Source: Asparagopsis taxiformis
Lineage: Eukaryota > Rhodophyta > Florideophyceae > Bonnemaisoniales > Bonnemaisoniaceae
Direction of reading: 5' to 3'
Length of the DNA stretch: 64,000 bases
Assembly: GCA_030407315.1 (NCBI GenBank)
Contig: JALQPE010002454.1
Span: 62,001-126,000 of the forward strand
Below the pieces are notes generated by a model. That model had not been told where the DNA came from, ran no database searches, and saw only the letters and a list, made by a program, of their open reading frames with translations. The position numbers were made by a program, and so were the translations under genes. Below, piece after piece: positions 63,053 to 64,000 of this stretch (position 1 is its first letter; every line of letters starts with the position of its first letter).

Positions 63053-63661
63053 ATGGCCTTGTGGCAAGACGTCGCGTTTCTGTTGTCAGAAAATACAACG
63101 CCTGACGATGCGCCTGCACCTTTCAAGGGTGATGTCTCTCAACTTCTGCCCACTCGCTATCAAAGCGCACTACATGCGCGATCAGCGCGTTCCATAGCGC
63201 AAACCAATGCGCAAATTCGCTCCAACCCACCCATGTATGATCCAGACCCACTTCTCACTGTGGACAACATCGAGCAGATGAGTGCAGCGTTGAAGCAACT
63301 TCACACCCATTTTCAAAGTCTAGTAGATGCTGAAGATGATGTATCACATGCATTGCGCGGCGTGCCAGAGGGACAGGTCGTATGGTTGGCGCCGGAACGT
63401 CATGAAGATTTTGCTCGCTTCCTACAAATTCTTGCACAACAGCGTGAACGACATGGCGACTCTTCGCTGTCGCAAATTGTAGACTGGATGCTTGATTCAC
63501 AATTTAATCAGCAATTGCTAGAAGCGGGCGTAGAAGGTGCCGTTTCTGCGTTTACAGCTCTGCAGGATGCATTCACTGCATTCGCGCATGCAAGAGAGCA
63601 AATGGTGAACATTCATGCTGCTGAGGAACAAGAACCGCAACCAAAAGACCAATTTTTCTAG
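63053..63661 (+). CDS. Helical protein of unknown function
   Basis: A 202-residue protein from ATG 63053 (MALWQDVAFLLSEN). An in-frame ATG at 62927 would add 42 residues, but that stretch contains the promoter-like tandem TTCAAA element and is Phe/Ser/His-rich, so I prefer the later start. The sequence is predicted to be mostly alpha-helical (NIEQMSAALKQLHTHFQSLVDAEDD; FARFLQILAQQRERH) with a Gln/Glu/Pro tail. I do not recognise the family. The shared promoter element suggests, but does not show, a cell-cycle role such as a kinetochore or augmin-type subunit. Confidence 0.7.
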   Translation: MALWQDVAFLLSENTTPDDAPAPFKGDVSQLLPTRYQSALHARSARSIAQTNAQIRSNPPMYDPDPLLTVDNIEQMSAALKQLHTHFQSLVDAEDDVSHALRGVPEGQVVWLAPERHEDFARFLQILAQQRERHGDSSLSQIVDWMLDSQFNQQLLEAGVEGAVSAFTALQDAFTAFAHAREQMVNIHAAEEQEPQPKDQFF

Positions 63662-63717
63662 CTATCAATTAACTATGTACAGACTGCCTAGGAGCATATC
63701 AAAAAATCCCATCCAAC

Positions 63718-64000
63718 CTACACCTTACTCTTCCCTGCTTTCGACTTAGAAGCTCGTGCTTTCGCTCGCGCCTTGAGCAACGCTGCAATCTCAGACACAG
63801 ATTCCTCCTTTCGTTCTGGTTTGCTCTTTGCCGCGACATGCCCAGCATCGCCGCTCGCCACATGTTCTTGCGGCCTATTCCGAGCTCTCCTCTTCTTCTC
63901 TTGCAAAATCTTCTGCGTTGTCTCGTTATCCTTAAACTTGGGATGCGTGGGATCTAATGCGTATAAATGAGACTCGAACAACCCTTGGAAACGAGTGTCT
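63718..64000 (-). CDS. ESF1: ESF1 pre-rRNA-processing protein, C-terminus (partial)
   Basis: The frame is open through the right edge, so only about the last 94 residues are present; the N-terminus lies to the right of the window. The C-terminal NUC153 segment DTRFQGLFESHLYALDPTHPKFKDNE with TQKILQEKKRRARN matches ESF1, a nucleolar factor for 18S rRNA production. It ends in a Lys/Ala-rich tail (KARAKARASKSKAGKSKV). Convergent with the 63053 gene, stops 57 bases apart. Confidence 0.85.
   Translation of the reverse strand, partial: DTRFQGLFESHLYALDPTHPKFKDNETTQKILQEKKRRARNRPQEHVASGDAGHVAAKSKPERKEESVSEIAALLKARAKARASKSKAGKSKV

Overview
The window is compact nuclear DNA from a photosynthetic, non-bacterial organism. 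Evidence for a nucleus: GT-AG introns of 68-153 bases (19 placed in 11 genes), a PSTAIRE cyclin-dependent kinase with its CKS partner, CDC45, a gamma-tubulin complex subunit, kinesin-13, coatomer zeta and exosome CSL4. Evidence for a plastid: IspE of the MEP isoprenoid pathway, a DUF3110 protein of the cyanobacterial/plastid type and probably an organellar RsmI. Dense, mostly single-exon genes with short intergenic gaps best suit a red alga, but this is inference; another alga with a compact genome is possible.

Layout. 1-8 kb: 3' end of a BFR1/PPI1-like coiled-coil gene, a bZIP factor, an organelle-targeted lipase-like hydrolase divergent from a peroxisomal acyl-CoA oxidase, and a CCT-domain regulator. 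8-16 kb: three tandem LtrA membrane-protein genes on the minus strand; the middle one carries a frameshift. 17-25 kb: gamma-tubulin complex component 2, a coiled-coil protein, a UMP/CMP-kinase-like enzyme, RBBP4/MSI1 (4 exons) and RsmI (2 exons). 25-36 kb: a PKR1-like membrane protein (3 small exons), a 1044-residue acidic protein of unknown function, CDK1/CDKA, an ABHD11-like hydrolase, IspE, an ABC1/UbiB kinase with two microexons, and a DUF5522 plus DnaJ-type zinc-finger protein. 36-49 kb: a coiled-coil protein, an SGNH hydrolase, kinesin-13 with a SAM-like N-terminus, the DUF3110 protein, ODR4, METTL16, CSL4, RNA polymerase III subunit RPC9, and an atypical dual-specificity phosphatase lacking its catalytic arginine. 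49-64 kb: NAD synthetase, coatomer zeta, a LicD/fukutin-like protein, ribosomal protein L7, RRP15, CDC45 divergent from CKS1, an unresolved spliced region, a ZnT6-like transporter, an HVA22/REEP protein, an unknown helical protein, and the C-terminus of ESF1.

The genes are mostly housekeeping. Replication and mitosis (RBBP4, CDC45, CDK, CKS, GCP2, kinesin-13) and ribosome or RNA metabolism (RPL7, RRP15, ESF1, CSL4, RPC9, METTL16, RsmI) are well represented. The most interesting regulatory signal is in the cell-cycle promoters: E2F-like sites upstream of CDC45/CKS1 and RBBP4, and an exact tandem TTCAAATTCAAA (a doubled CHR-like element) upstream of kinesin-13, CKS1/CDC45 and an unknown gene at 63 kb. 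A spaced version lies upstream of GCP2. The most interesting gene structures are the LtrA array and the unresolved gene near 59 kb.

Coordinates of spliced genes are the outer limits; exon limits are in the evidence text. They were placed by eye from splice signals and family homology.
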